This document shows positions 1-9,049 of a DNA stretch of 64,000 bases, in pieces (the first letter of the stretch is position 1; the number at the start of each line of letters is the position of its first letter). This DNA comes from JBBAGC01 sp964491265. Its GTDB lineage: Bacteria; Spirochaetota; UBA4802; UBA5550. The notes under the pieces are model-generated. The model was not told the DNA's origin. It saw only the letters and a program-made list of their open reading frames with translations, and searched no databases. The DNA lies in NCBI GenBank assembly GCA_964491265.1, contig CAZBFP010000003.1, positions 144,647-208,646 of the forward strand, written 5' to 3'. Made by a program: the position numbers and the translations under genes.

Positions 1-946
1 CAATATCCTCGCCTTTAAAAAGGATTTTACCTTTCCTGATTTTCTCCAGGCCCTGAATGCTTTCACATAGCTCCTTCTGGCCGCTCCCGGCAATACCGGC
101 AATACCGAGAATTTCACCAGCCCTTACATCAAAAGAGATTTCGTCCAGTTTTTTTATCCCCTCACTATCAATTACAGATAATCCTATAACCTGGAGCATG
201 GTGCGGTCATGAATAACGGGGGGCCTCTCAATCTCCAGTGTAACAGGGCGTCCCACCATCATATTGGTAAGTTCCCTGGAATCGGTATCTGCAGTGTTTA
301 TTGTTCCCGCAACTTCCCCACCCCGAAGTACAGTAACCCTGTCGCTTATCTCCATTACCTCATTGAGCTTGTGTGTTATTATAATTACAGCACAACCCTC
401 ATCTTTCATTTTGTTCAGAATTTCAAAAAGTCTGTCGCTCTCCTGAGGTGTAAGCACAGCTGTGGGTTCATCAAGGATAAGAATATCCGCTCCCCTGTAG
501 AGAACTTTTAAAATCTCCACAGCCTGTTTTTCACCCACAGACATATCGTATATTTTTTTATCCGGGTCGATTCTGAAACCGTATTTTTCAGAAATACCTG
601 TGATTGTTTTCCGGAGTTTTTTCCTGTTAAGGAAGAATCTCTCTTCCTGCCCTATAATAATGTTCTCTGAAGCTGTCATTACATCAATCAGCTTGAAATG
701 CTGATGAATCATCCCGATTCCCGATTTAATCGAATCAGCTGGTGATGCAAAGCGGAGCTGGCTGCCGTGCACATAGATCTCGCCGCTGTCCGGGGTGTAT
801 ACTCCGGAGAGAATATTCATGAGGGTGCTTTTCCCTGCCCCGTTTTCACCGAGGAGGGCGTATATTTCACCATAATTTACAGTGAAGGAGATATTACTGT
901 TGGCTTTAATATCTCCAAAAGATTTGGAGATACCGACCATTCTCAC
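1..946 (-). CDS. Sugar/nucleoside ABC transporter ATP-binding protein (5' part, runs off the window)
   Basis: The protein probably powers purine-nucleoside uptake with the BMP-family lipoprotein encoded upstream. From a GTG start at 946 (an ATG at 940 is the alternative; no better start follows the upstream stop) the frame shows Walker A GENGAGKST at residues 33-41, a signature-like SVGEKQ at 136-141 and Walker B ILILDEPTAVLTPQE at 155-169. A second, degenerate nucleotide-binding domain (GIAGSGQKEL) begins near the window edge. Two tandem ATPase domains with this Walker B are typical of the RbsA/YufO group. The C-terminus lies outside the window. A terminator-like hairpin separates it from the lipoprotein gene. 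The family is sure; the substrate is inferred from the neighbours. Confidence 0.9.
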   Translation of the reverse strand, partial: MRMVGISKSFGDIKANSNISFTVNYGEIYALLGENGAGKSTLMNILSGVYTPDSGEIYVHGSQLRFASPADSIKSGIGMIHQHFKLIDVMTASENIIIGQEERFFLNRKKLRKTITGISEKYGFRIDPDKKIYDMSVGEKQAVEILKVLYRGADILILDEPTAVLTPQESDRLFEILNKMKDEGCAVIIITHKLNEVMEISDRVTVLRGGEVAGTINTADTDSRELTNMMVGRPVTLEIERPPVIHDRTMLQVIGLSVIDSEGIKKLDEISFDVRAGEILGIAGIAGSGQKELCESIQGLEKIRKGKILFKGEDI

Positions 947-1151
947 AGCTTCATTATTTCTGATGGTTTTTCCCCTTTTTCAGTTACTCAGATAGTCTTA
1001 ATTTAATAATTCTTTGATTTGTCAATTTACTTAAGTTTCCCTTTTACGTGCCCCCTTTGGGGGACAGGGGGATACTCCGGTAGATGTGTGAACAAATATT
1101 ATTGCATGAACTTTGCCCATTAATCCTGAAACAGCAGGACATTGTAAATAA

Positions 1152-1189
1152 AAAAACCGGCGGATATGCAATTAATTCCGCCGGTTTTT
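1152..1189. terminator. Bidirectional terminator-like hairpin
   Basis: The arms 1152-1164 (ending ACCGGCGGA) and 1177-1189 (starting TCCGCCGGT) are perfect reverse complements of 13 bases around a 12-base loop, with A-runs on one side and T-runs on the other. It lies about 60 bases downstream of the BMP lipoprotein gene and upstream of the ATPase gene, so read-through into the ATPase would be reduced. This is a common way to make more binding protein than ATPase. The rest of 947-1248 holds only a short GC-rich palindromic patch near 1050-1072. Confidence 0.8.
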
Positions 1190-1248
1190 AACATTAAAAT
1201 CAGCAATTACCGGTGTATTAATCCGGTTCTGCTTTGCTGAATATTATT

Positions 1249-2340
1249 TTAATTTTTTGAAATTCTTCCCACAACACCTTCAACAAACCAGTTCATCGAA
1301 AGGAGTTCGCTGTCTGCCAAAGTTTTTCCCGCAGGAACTTTAACCTTGCCTGACTGATCTTTTATTGGGCCTGCAAAGGGGTGAAATTTCCCGTCTACCA
1401 GCTGCTTTTTCATTTCTTTTACTTTAGCTTCAGCACCATCAGGGGCATTTTTTGTAAGAGGCGAAAGGTCAACGATTCCATCCTTCATGCCGCCCCAGTA
1501 GCTCTCAGGCTTCCATGTGCCTGCTATTACTTCTTTAACCTGTTTTACATAATATAATCCCCAGTTCCATACAGGGGCTGTGAGGTGAGCCTTTGGAGCC
1601 ATTCTTGTCATGTCTGTGTTATATCCCACAGAGAACATCCCTCTCTCCTCTGCAGCCTGCTGAGGGCCTGCTGTATCCTGGTGCTGCGCAATAATATCAC
1701 ATCCTGTGTCAAGAAGGGCTTTTGCAGCTTCTTTCTCTTTTGCAGGGTCGTACCAGGTGTGAGTCCATCTTACATGAACTTCAGCTTTTGGATTGGCTGC
1801 TCTAACTCCAAGGGTGAAAGCGTTAATTCCGCGTACAACTTCAGGAATTTCAAATGCTGCAACATAGCCTATTTTGTTGGCCTTGCTCTTCATACCTGCA
1901 ACAAGTCCTGAAAGAAATCTGGGCTCATATATTCTTCCAAAGTAGTTACCCATGTTTTCGGTCATTTTGTAGCCGGAACAGTGGATAAACTTCACTTCAG
2001 GGAACTGTGTGGACATTTCCGCAAGGAAATCCATGTATCCAAAGCTTGTTGCTGCAATTATTGTTGCGCCCTGGTCAATCATGCTTCTGACAACATCTTT
2101 AACCTCAGCGCCTTCAGGTACAGACTCCTTGTAGATTGTTCTTATACCTGTTTCCTTTTCAACCATGAGTCTCCCCTGCTCGTGGGCGTATGTCCAGCCG
2201 CCGTCACCAATGGGGCCCACATAGATAAAACCCATTACAACATCTTTGCCGTCAGCGGTTTTGCTCTCTTTTTTCCCGCAGGCGCTGAAAATCATGAGTG
2301 ATGTGAGAAGTAAAACTAAAATGAGCGTAAGTTTTTTCAT
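1249..2340 (-). CDS. BMP family ABC transporter substrate-binding lipoprotein (PnrA-like)
   Basis: This is a 363-residue periplasmic binding protein of the Bmp/PnrA family, whose best-known spirochaetal member binds purine nucleosides. Residues 1-21 are a lipoprotein signal peptide (Lys-Lys, hydrophobic core, then FSAC with Cys21 as lipidation site). The mature part opens with the family hallmark GFIYVGPIGDGGWTYAHEQG and spans the usual length. It lies 41 bases after xpt and before the ATPase gene, all on the minus strand, which suggests one purine-uptake and salvage operon. The substrate (nucleoside rather than sugar) is inferred from family and xpt neighbourhood. Confidence 0.92.
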   Translation of the reverse strand: MKKLTLILVLLLTSLMIFSACGKKESKTADGKDVVMGFIYVGPIGDGGWTYAHEQGRLMVEKETGIRTIYKESVPEGAEVKDVVRSMIDQGATIIAATSFGYMDFLAEMSTQFPEVKFIHCSGYKMTENMGNYFGRIYEPRFLSGLVAGMKSKANKIGYVAAFEIPEVVRGINAFTLGVRAANPKAEVHVRWTHTWYDPAKEKEAAKALLDTGCDIIAQHQDTAGPQQAAEERGMFSVGYNTDMTRMAPKAHLTAPVWNWGLYYVKQVKEVIAGTWKPESYWGGMKDGIVDLSPLTKNAPDGAEAKVKEMKKQLVDGKFHPFAGPIKDQSGKVKVPAGKTLADSELLSMNWFVEGVVGRISKN

Positions 2341-2381
2341 CGTATCTACCCTTTAATAAAATTTTATATGATACAACCAGG

Positions 2382-2954
2382 TTAGTTCCTGAAATGTATA
2401 GTATCCTCTGACATGCTTTCTATTACTGCAAGAGACTCCAGGCGGATCCCCCTCTGCCTGAGAATTTCACCGCCATTCTGGAACCCTTTTTCAATCACAA
2501 TACCGACACCTACAAGTTCCGCGCCCGACTGATCAACCAGATCAATAAGGGCGTTGGAGGCGCTCCCATGTGCAAGGAAATCATCTATAATAAGTATCCT
2601 GTCTCCCGGCTGCATAAGCTGTGAGGAAACAAAAATATTATAGTCCCTGTTTTTTGTGAAGGAGTGAACCCTGGATGAGTATGTATCTGTTGTAAGGGTT
2701 GAGGGGATGCTTTTTTTTGCAAAAAGAACAGGCACACCCAGTTTAAGGCCGGTCAGAACAGATGGAGCTATTCCGGAAGATTCTATAGTCAGAATTTTAG
2801 TAATTTTTTCTGAACCGAAAAGCTTTGCAAACTCATCACCTATTTTATCCATGAGAAGAGGATCTATCTGATGGTTCAGGAAAGAATCAACCTTCAGTAT
2901 CTCAGGAGAAATAATCTTTCCGTATTCAATAATTCTGTTTTTTAATAATTCCAT
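2382..2954 (-). CDS. xpt: Xanthine phosphoribosyltransferase
   Basis: The product converts xanthine and PRPP to XMP in purine salvage. The 190-residue protein matches the XPRT family over its whole length: the N-terminal MELLKNRIIEYGKII, the substrate loop KSIPSTL around residues 81-87, and the PRPP-binding motif RILIIDDFLAHGSAS at 119-133. It is followed directly by the BMP transporter genes, which fits uptake of nucleosides and salvage of the base. No purine riboswitch was recognised in the short upstream region. The assignment is firm. Confidence 0.95.
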   Translation of the reverse strand: MELLKNRIIEYGKIISPEILKVDSFLNHQIDPLLMDKIGDEFAKLFGSEKITKILTIESSGIAPSVLTGLKLGVPVLFAKKSIPSTLTTDTYSSRVHSFTKNRDYNIFVSSQLMQPGDRILIIDDFLAHGSASNALIDLVDQSGAELVGVGIVIEKGFQNGGEILRQRGIRLESLAVIESMSEDTIHFRN

Positions 2955-3041
2955 ATGGGCCTTAGATCGGGTTAATGTATGCTAATCTACAAATTTCCGT
3001 ATTAATGTCAATTATTAATAGGTGAGGTGAGGGGGCATTTT

Positions 3042-3902
3042 TTAAATTGTCAGATGAACTATAGTGGAACCCCAGTTCCATGAATCATCATTAAATGAGA
3101 CAACCCCCGGGTGTGTCCGCAGTATGTCATGAACCTCTTTCTTCTTTCGGGATTTCCCCTTACCATGAATAATGCGTACATTACTGTATCTTTTTTCAAG
3201 GGCCCTGGCCAGGTAGAATTCCACTACTTTTTTTGTATCTGCAGGATGGAAATGATGCAGATCGATCTCATCCCCTGTATCAGGGAAGGAATCATCATAT
3301 TCAGCGCTCTCCCTCTTCTCTCTTTCCTCTGAAATTTTTTTTGACCAGGGTGAGTCCTTTATTCTTTCAAGCTTTGAATAGATACATCCGCAGTAATTCT
3401 GCCTGTAGAAACCGTATTCCTTTGAAAGCTCTGCAGATTTTTTAAAACCATCATTCTTTTTAAAATCAGCTTCAAAAAATTCTATGCCGTATTTAAGTGA
3501 AAGTGCCTTTCCCAGTTCATTGATTACCGGAGCAGATTTATGAGGGCTTATAGAAAGGGTAGTAGCAGCAATATCAAAGCCGCTGTTTTTTGCTGTTTCA
3601 AAAGTTTTTTCAAGCCTGTAATTGTAGCAGATCCGGCATCGTTCCGATTTTTCGCCATAATATTTGTAATCTTTAACAGCTTCTACCCAGGACCTGGCAT
3701 CACCATCTTCAATAATCAGATGAAAACCTTTTATCCTGCTGAATTCCTGAATTTCCTCCAGGCGTTTGCTGTACTCTTTCAGGGGCATAATGTTGGGATT
3801 GAAGAAATAAACTGTCACCTGGAACTCTTTTTCAAGCAGTTCCAGGACATAAGACATACAGGGCGCGCAACAGGTATGAAGGAGTAATTTTTTTCCGGTC
3901 AC
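3042..3902 (-). CDS. queH: Epoxyqueuosine reductase QueH fused to a C-terminal Smr domain
   Basis: The N-terminal ~200 residues are QueH (DUF208), the non-homologous replacement of QueG that reduces epoxyqueuosine to queuosine in tRNA. Its cysteine ligands are visible: HTCCAPC at 9-15, CRIC at 89-92 and CGC at 171-173. After a charged linker (190-212) comes an Smr-type domain, with DLHHFHP at 214-220 and the HGKGK loop at 246-250. QueH alone is about 180-210 residues, so the 286-residue length itself shows the fusion. It starts 3 bases after the upstream hypothetical gene, so the two are likely cotranscribed. Smr domains nick or bind nucleic acids, which suggests RNA contact here. Confidence 0.9.
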   Translation of the reverse strand: MTGKKLLLHTCCAPCMSYVLELLEKEFQVTVYFFNPNIMPLKEYSKRLEEIQEFSRIKGFHLIIEDGDARSWVEAVKDYKYYGEKSERCRICYNYRLEKTFETAKNSGFDIAATTLSISPHKSAPVINELGKALSLKYGIEFFEADFKKNDGFKKSAELSKEYGFYRQNYCGCIYSKLERIKDSPWSKKISEEREKRESAEYDDSFPDTGDEIDLHHFHPADTKKVVEFYLARALEKRYSNVRIIHGKGKSRKKKEVHDILRTHPGVVSFNDDSWNWGSTIVHLTI

Positions 3903-3905
3903 TTT

Positions 3906-4253
3906 TTATTTTAAGTATTTATTCAGAAAATCAGAAACTTCTTTTGCTTTTTCAGGCTCTGCCTTGCTGTCGAGCCATAAAAGAAATTTCGGTTTTACTT
4001 CACTTTTTGTGGCCGGACAGTATTCATGATGAAGTACATATTTAGTGACATGATACTTGATTGCTTCCAGTATCTCCTCTGCTTTACAAAGGTTTTCCGG
4101 TTTTGAACCGATTATGTCGCAAATTTTAATGACAATGTCATGTTTATCTATCTCTTTCAGTTCATCATTGTAGCACTTGGAATAGATTTCATTGCACAGG
4201 CTCATCTCATCTTCAAGCACCGGAATATATGCCTTTGATTTTTTGTCTCCCAT
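3906..4253 (-). CDS. Hypothetical protein upstream of queH
   Basis: I do not recognise this 115-residue protein. It is charged and mostly helical in appearance, with no signal peptide or membrane segment. It has four Cys (SLCNEIYSKCYND, IVIKICD, NLCKAEE) plus HHEYC near residue 75, so metal binding is possible but not shown. It ends 3 bases before queH and is probably cotranslated with it. A role in tRNA modification would be guesswork. Confidence 0.7.
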   Translation of the reverse strand: MGDKKSKAYIPVLEDEMSLCNEIYSKCYNDELKEIDKHDIVIKICDIIGSKPENLCKAEEILEAIKYHVTKYVLHHEYCPATKSEVKPKFLLWLDSKAEPEKAKEVSDFLNKYLK

Positions 4254-4500
4254 TTAAGTCCCTCCGGGAATCTGTTAAGAGATTCTTTTACAATCTCTGC
4301 ACGATCCATTAAGTATTAATATTTTCTTTATTATTACTTTATAATATTAGAGGTGTAGAGTCAAATTTTTTGTGAAAAAAATCGCCAAAAAAAGATATTT
4401 TGTACAAAAAAAACAGGGATTTATCATCTGAAACCCTCTCCCGACTCGATGGGCTTACTCCTACCCACATTTGTAAATGAAGCCGTAACATTCCGTGAAG

Positions 4501-4532
4501 GCCCCCTAAATCCCCCGGGGGATTTAGGGGGC
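4501..4532. repeat. Perfect 32-bp palindrome in an intergenic region
   Basis: Bases 4501-4516 (GCCCCCTAAATCCCCC) and 4517-4532 are exact reverse complements with no loop. It lies in the 356-base gap 4254-4609 between two minus-strand genes and resembles dispersed intergenic palindromes found in many environmental genomes. The small frame across it (4339-4566) reads through the palindrome and is not credible as a gene. Otherwise the gap shows only an AT-rich stretch upstream of the hypothetical gene. Confidence 0.85.
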
Positions 4533-4609
4533 TGTCTGAGAAATGGGCATTAGTCCCTCCCTGCAAGTCAGGTGCACAAGCGATAGGGAAGTGCGGGTGA
4601 GGGCACTTA

Positions 4610-6751
4610 TCAGCTGATCTTCATTATAAGTACTGTAACATCTGTCTCAGGAAGGGCCTGATTCATGAATTTCTCATAGATTTTTTTTAAATTAAAAGCT
4701 ATTTCCGTGGGCTGTTTACCTCTCGATTCACGTATAGCCCCTCTCAGCCGTAATAGCCCGAAGGTTCCGCCTTCATTATTCCTGGAGTTAATCAATGATT
4801 TTGAGTATATAACACAGATGTCGCCATTTTTCAGCTCAGTTCTCCCCTGTCCGAATTCCGACATGGGATCATAGCCAAGTGGTGAGCCTGCTGTGTCCAA
4901 AGTGTCAAAATCATTTTTTTCAACCCTGAATACCTCCATTGGTGGGAAACCTGCATTGGTATAAAAGATACGCCTTGTTTCAGCTTCAAAGTAGCAGTAA
5001 AATGCTGTAACCAGTTCACCTTCACCTTTTGTGTATTCACTCAGTACAAGATTTATTCTTTTAATTATATTGTAGGGTGAAGCTGCCTCATTAATGCAGC
5101 CGTGAAAAGCGGATCTCAATATTACAGAATAGAGAGCATTGTTTATCCCTATACCGGAAATATCACTGCATAGAATCCCCATACTGTTTTTTGTAGGCTG
5201 AAGAAAATCAAAATAATCCACACCCTTGTCGTATCTGGGAGATATGAGAGTACTGAAAGAAATATTCTTCATATCCGGAAGTTTATTTGCAGAAGTGTTC
5301 TCAAGTATTTCTGATGAGAGATTAAGGCTTCTGGAAATAAACTGCTCTTTTTTCGCCTTATCGAATGTGAGGGCAGATGTTATAAAATCATTGGCCCTGG
5401 CCCTGTATTCCGATATTTTCTCAACTTCATCGGGAGAAAAACCGGACAGGTTCTCTTTTCTCCCGAGGCAGAGAATGCCGTTAATCCTGTTCTCATAGTA
5501 GAAGGGGAGTATAAGTGCTATGTCGTATTTATCAAAAAACTCTGCTATCTCAATCCGCGATACTTTAAATGAGTCATCATCGGCAAAAATCCTGTTTTTC
5601 GGAAGCAGCTCCTGGTTTCGGGCAAACCATTTAATCAGAGGGGAATACCTTTCCAGTGTCTCCTCAACAAGGTTATTCTCAGTGTCAAAAGCTTTCTGAA
5701 AAAGTTTTTTTTCATCATCATAAATAAAAAAAGCAGATCTGAGCAGGCCAAGGCCCTTGTGTATTTCAAGGGTGCTTGCCTGGATAATATCATCCAGTGT
5801 TTTGAGCCTGGTTGCTTTTTTTATGTACTGGTTTGTAATATTGGTAATGTCAGCCTGTTTTTTCCTGAAAACTCTGTCAATACCGGGCTGAAGGAGATAT
5901 GAGAAAACAAGGAATATAAGTACAGAGGATCCTGCAAGAACCTCAGCGGGGAATTCCCTTAAATAGATGATATTCTCTGCTGCATAAAAGATCAATATTA
6001 CAGGGAGTAATATACTGGCGCTCAGTGTAGCATACATGGCGGTTTTATGAATTGCTGTCCGGATATCCATTATATTGTATGCTACAATCGAATAAAAGAG
6101 CGTAATTGCGGCAGCAAAGGAGGCGGCAGATGGTGCAATGATATAAAAGTCGTATATTCCGGCAGTCATGGGGAGGAGTATTGAACCCACATATGTAAGG
6201 AACAGGAATATTGAAGTTGCAAGAATAAGGTAGCGAATCTGGAGTCTGTAGGTTTCATTTTTAATTTTAATATAGTTGTAAATGAAAATAGATATTGCAA
6301 TTAGAAAATATAGAAAGGAAATACCTGCATATATGGGGTATAGCGGCCCCGTCCCCCTTGTCATATGGAAGTCTTTAAATGTTACACTGTAAACAGACCA
6401 GTCGGTAAAGTAGACAAAGCCGGATACAATGAGAGCAGGCAGAATAATAAGAACAGGTATATGCAGTTTTATTCTTTCCTCTTTTTCCGGATAGGTAAGG
6501 GAAAGGTTAAGCATGCAGGCAGGGAATAGAACAGAAAAAACCTGGGTTAACCTGTTAATTTTTACTGTATAGGGAGTATCGTAAAGAAGATAGGTAAGAA
6601 ACATAGTAAAGATAATCCCCGCACCGGAGAGTATGAAGAATGAATAAAAGACGGGTGACTGTTTACCCCTGTTTTTATAAAGGATAAAGATGCCTGTGTA
6701 AACAAGTACTATTGAGGAGATAAATGATACTGTCAGATTCAATGTATACAT
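4610..6751 (-). CDS. Membrane-anchored GAF/SpoIIE-type PP2C phosphatase
   Basis: The 713-residue protein is a likely sensor phosphatase acting on an anti-sigma-factor antagonist or similar partner. Residues 1-~300 hold about eight hydrophobic helices resembling a histidine-kinase-type 7TM sensor plus one extra helix. Residues ~320-480 form a GAF-like domain (ALILPFYYENRINGILCLG). The C-terminal ~220 residues are a SpoIIE/PP2C domain, with DISGIGINNALYS, YTNAGFPPMEVFR and a terminal ETDVTVLIMKI. The metal-binding Asp residues appear conserved. Such multi-domain phosphatases are abundant in spirochaetes. No partner anti-sigma antagonist gene lies next to it. Confidence 0.85.
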   Translation of the reverse strand: MYTLNLTVSFISSIVLVYTGIFILYKNRGKQSPVFYSFFILSGAGIIFTMFLTYLLYDTPYTVKINRLTQVFSVLFPACMLNLSLTYPEKEERIKLHIPVLIILPALIVSGFVYFTDWSVYSVTFKDFHMTRGTGPLYPIYAGISFLYFLIAISIFIYNYIKIKNETYRLQIRYLILATSIFLFLTYVGSILLPMTAGIYDFYIIAPSAASFAAAITLFYSIVAYNIMDIRTAIHKTAMYATLSASILLPVILIFYAAENIIYLREFPAEVLAGSSVLIFLVFSYLLQPGIDRVFRKKQADITNITNQYIKKATRLKTLDDIIQASTLEIHKGLGLLRSAFFIYDDEKKLFQKAFDTENNLVEETLERYSPLIKWFARNQELLPKNRIFADDDSFKVSRIEIAEFFDKYDIALILPFYYENRINGILCLGRKENLSGFSPDEVEKISEYRARANDFITSALTFDKAKKEQFISRSLNLSSEILENTSANKLPDMKNISFSTLISPRYDKGVDYFDFLQPTKNSMGILCSDISGIGINNALYSVILRSAFHGCINEAASPYNIIKRINLVLSEYTKGEGELVTAFYCYFEAETRRIFYTNAGFPPMEVFRVEKNDFDTLDTAGSPLGYDPMSEFGQGRTELKNGDICVIYSKSLINSRNNEGGTFGLLRLRGAIRESRGKQPTEIAFNLKKIYEKFMNQALPETDVTVLIMKIS

Positions 6752-6880
6752 TATTACATTCCCTTAAAAGAAAGAGCTATGAATTAAAAATTATGTTATT
6801 ATAGCAGATGCAATTTCTTATTACAAGTAAAATTCCACTGACCTGCTCTCTTTTATCCGGGTAATTAATTTTGCAGGCTA

Positions 6881-6954
6881 TGTCATTCCTGCGCAGGCAG
6901 GAATCTCCGGTAAAAATCAGGAGTTGTGAGATTCCCGCATGCGCGGGAATGACA
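6881..6954. repeat. Dispersed inverted repeat, TGTCATTCC...GGAATGACA
   Basis: Terminal TGTCATTCC (6881-6889) and GGAATGACA (6946-6954) bound two nested imperfect hairpins with GAATCTCC and GAGATTCCC inside. The same ends and inner sequence recur at 17228-17337, so this is a repeat family. It lies between divergent genes (6751 and 7040). Confidence 0.85.
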
Positions 6955-7039
6955 GCACCCCATGAAATAATACAGCTATTTAGAAGCCTGTGCAATTTTA
7001 ATTGACTGCAAGTGGTAAATTTTGTATACTTAATTATAT

Positions 7040-7777
7040 ATGAATCGTTCCCCGATTAAGCCGGGATATCAGATAAAATTAGAGGCGGAACCGGTAATAA
7101 TGCTTCAGAAAAGAGAAAAATGCGGCAAAACTGTACTTATGATTGTTGATATGCAGAGATATTTTATCGATGAATCTTCAGATTATTCCCGTTACTTTAA
7201 TATGCTTTACCCCGGATCCCTCCAGTATATAAGGGAGACATGCCTTTCTACTGTAATACCAAATATTAAAAAGCTGAAACAGCTCTTTTCGGAATCAGGG
7301 GACCCTGTTGTTTATCTTAGATTGTGCGGCTCTGACCCTGAAAGAAAAGATCTCCATAATTTTTTTTATGAATCATGGAGCCAGGGCTTTGGAAAGGGGT
7401 TCGATGCTGTCTACCCTCTGCAGAATGATCCAATGGCCGGGGTAATTGATGAGCTAAGGCCCGGGCCCGGGGATATTGTTATTGATAAAACAACATTCAG
7501 CCCTTTTTCCTCCACCATGATTGAAAAAGAGCTTTCGCAGATGGAGGCGGAAACAATAGTATTTACAGGGCTTGCAACAAGCCAGTGTGTAGAAACAACA
7601 GCAAGGGATGCTTCTGACAGAGATTACAGAATTATTCATATATATGACGCGCAGGCTGACTATGATAACAATACTCACGAAGCATCGCTTTACTGCTCAA
7701 GAGGGGTATGCGGCGGAATAATATACGATACAGATTTCTATATTAACCTGTATAAAAACGGGGGAGTGCTTATCTGA
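7040..7777 (+). CDS. Cysteine hydrolase, isochorismatase superfamily
   Basis: The 245-residue protein has the catalytic triad pattern of the family: Asp in MIVDMQ, Lys in VIDKTTFS and nucleophilic Cys in GLATSQCVETTARDA. Members hydrolyse amides or enol ethers (nicotinamidase, isochorismatase and carbamoyl-hydrolase types); the substrate cannot be told from sequence. The ATG at 7100 is an alternative start, preceded by AGAGGCGG, and would remove 20 residues with no match to the family core. The 3' end overlaps the convergent anti-sigma gene by 8 bases. Confidence 0.85.
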   Translation: MNRSPIKPGYQIKLEAEPVIMLQKREKCGKTVLMIVDMQRYFIDESSDYSRYFNMLYPGSLQYIRETCLSTVIPNIKKLKQLFSESGDPVVYLRLCGSDPERKDLHNFFYESWSQGFGKGFDAVYPLQNDPMAGVIDELRPGPGDIVIDKTTFSPFSSTMIEKELSQMEAETIVFTGLATSQCVETTARDASDRDYRIIHIYDAQADYDNNTHEASLYCSRGVCGGIIYDTDFYINLYKNGGVLI

Positions 7778-8444
7778 AAATCCGCACGATAACGCTGTTT
7801 CCGTCAGGTGCACTTGCTTCAGGGAATACAGGTCTATGGAGCAGCTCAGGCCTTGCCCCTTTTCTAAAGTCCACATCTTCAATATTTTTAATCCCCCGCT
7901 GCTGTGAAGCAGGGTATCCGGAGGTTTTTACAAAGGAATATTTTATATTATTCACCTGAAGTATTTTTTCGAGTCTGGCTAAATCTTTATTCTGCACAGC
8001 CCCTTCTATATAGGAACCGGTCATGCGGATTATTCTCCCGTCTGCATCTCTGATTGAAGATATTATTCTTTGAGTCTCGTTCTCTATTAATTCTGCTTCA
8101 GCAATTACGGCCCCTTCCTCAGGTATGAAATAACCTGTCCCTATAAAAGCCGCGCCGGTTATTACCATTAAAGAGGCTGCAATAGCAGGGAGAGTTTTGT
8201 AGAGTATTCTGTTTCTTTTTCTTGTCCGGTAGAGGCTTATTGTTTTGCCGCATATATCAGGTAGTGCGAGAGGCTCATTTTTTACTTCCAGAAGAAGCTG
8301 AAGGCATCTGCTTAGAGATCCATACTCCATTCTGCAGGTTTCGCAGACTGCAATATGCTGAAGAAAGTCCCTCTTCAGTTCATCAGGAATTTCATCATCT
8401 AAAAGGTCTGATAACTGGTCGAAGTTTAGATGTTGAAATGTCAT
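7770..8444 (-). CDS. Anti-sigma factor with zinc-finger domain
   Basis: The 224-residue protein shows a zf-HC2-type anti-sigma signature at residues 30-37 (HIAVCETC), one membrane helix at about 84-107 (TLPAIAASLMVITGAAFIGTG) and a presumed periplasmic C-terminal domain. Its start overlaps the end of the ECF sigma gene by 4 bases, so the two are translationally coupled. By family knowledge the cytoplasmic finger sequesters the sigma factor until a signal triggers release. The signal is unknown. Confidence 0.87.
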   Translation of the reverse strand: MTFQHLNFDQLSDLLDDEIPDELKRDFLQHIAVCETCRMEYGSLSRCLQLLLEVKNEPLALPDICGKTISLYRTRKRNRILYKTLPAIAASLMVITGAAFIGTGYFIPEEGAVIAEAELIENETQRIISSIRDADGRIIRMTGSYIEGAVQNKDLARLEKILQVNNIKYSFVKTSGYPASQQRGIKNIEDVDFRKGARPELLHRPVFPEASAPDGNSVIVRIFR

Positions 8445-9013
8445 ATTAAACCTCTTGCATAAAGTCTGTTTTTAAGATACTCACGTCCCCTGTGTATCCG
8501 CACCTTCACATTGGAGAGGTTTATTCCCAGAATTTCCGATATTTCGTTATAGGATAAACCTTCAATGTCTCTGAGTGTAAGAATCTCCCTGAAGTCGTCC
8601 GGGAGCTTCCCTATCTCTTCTTTCAGTATCCTGAGAGAGTCTTCAGTTACTATTTTTTCTTCAGTATTTTCTCTGTAATCCTGAAGCTGAAATTCTATCT
8701 CTTCGCCGCCCCGTGTTATCTGGAGGGGTACAGTTCTCTGTCTGTTCCGCTTTTTCCTGTAGTTTTTACAGTGATTAACCATAATACTGTAAAGCCATGT
8801 GGAAAACTTGGATTCCTGTCGAAACGAGGCAAGTGCTTCCAGAACAGTTATAAATATATCCTGGGTAATATCAAGAGCCTCATCATAGTTATTAAACTGA
8901 TAATAAACATATTTAAATACCATATCCTGGTACTTATTGATAATATGAGAGTATGACTCTATATCGCCATGTATTACTCTGTTTATTATCTCGATGTCAT
9001 CAAATTTTGACAT
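8441..9013 (-). CDS. ECF-type RNA polymerase sigma factor
   Basis: The 190-residue protein has sigma region 2 (FKYVYYQFNNYDEALDITQD with FSTWLYSI after it) and a region 4 helix-turn-helix (SYNEISEILGINLSNVKVRIHRG). There is no region 3, as in RpoE/SigW types. It is coupled to the downstream anti-sigma gene, so it likely answers an envelope signal. It is separated by about 36 bases from the end of tyrS upstream and could be cotranscribed with it or have its own promoter. Confidence 0.93.
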   Translation of the reverse strand: MSKFDDIEIINRVIHGDIESYSHIINKYQDMVFKYVYYQFNNYDEALDITQDIFITVLEALASFRQESKFSTWLYSIMVNHCKNYRKKRNRQRTVPLQITRGGEEIEFQLQDYRENTEEKIVTEDSLRILKEEIGKLPDDFREILTLRDIEGLSYNEISEILGINLSNVKVRIHRGREYLKNRLYARGLI

Positions 9014-9049
9014 AAGGCCCCTGTAAAGGTTACATTCATGAATAAAAAA

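Noticed and set aside
2955..3041. Purine riboswitch upstream of xpt
   Set aside because: The conserved core bases and three-way junction pattern could not be found in this short region.
4339..4566. Small minus-strand ORF across the 32-bp palindrome
   Set aside because: It reads through a perfect palindrome, lacks a ribosome-binding site and has low-complexity Pro/Gly content.
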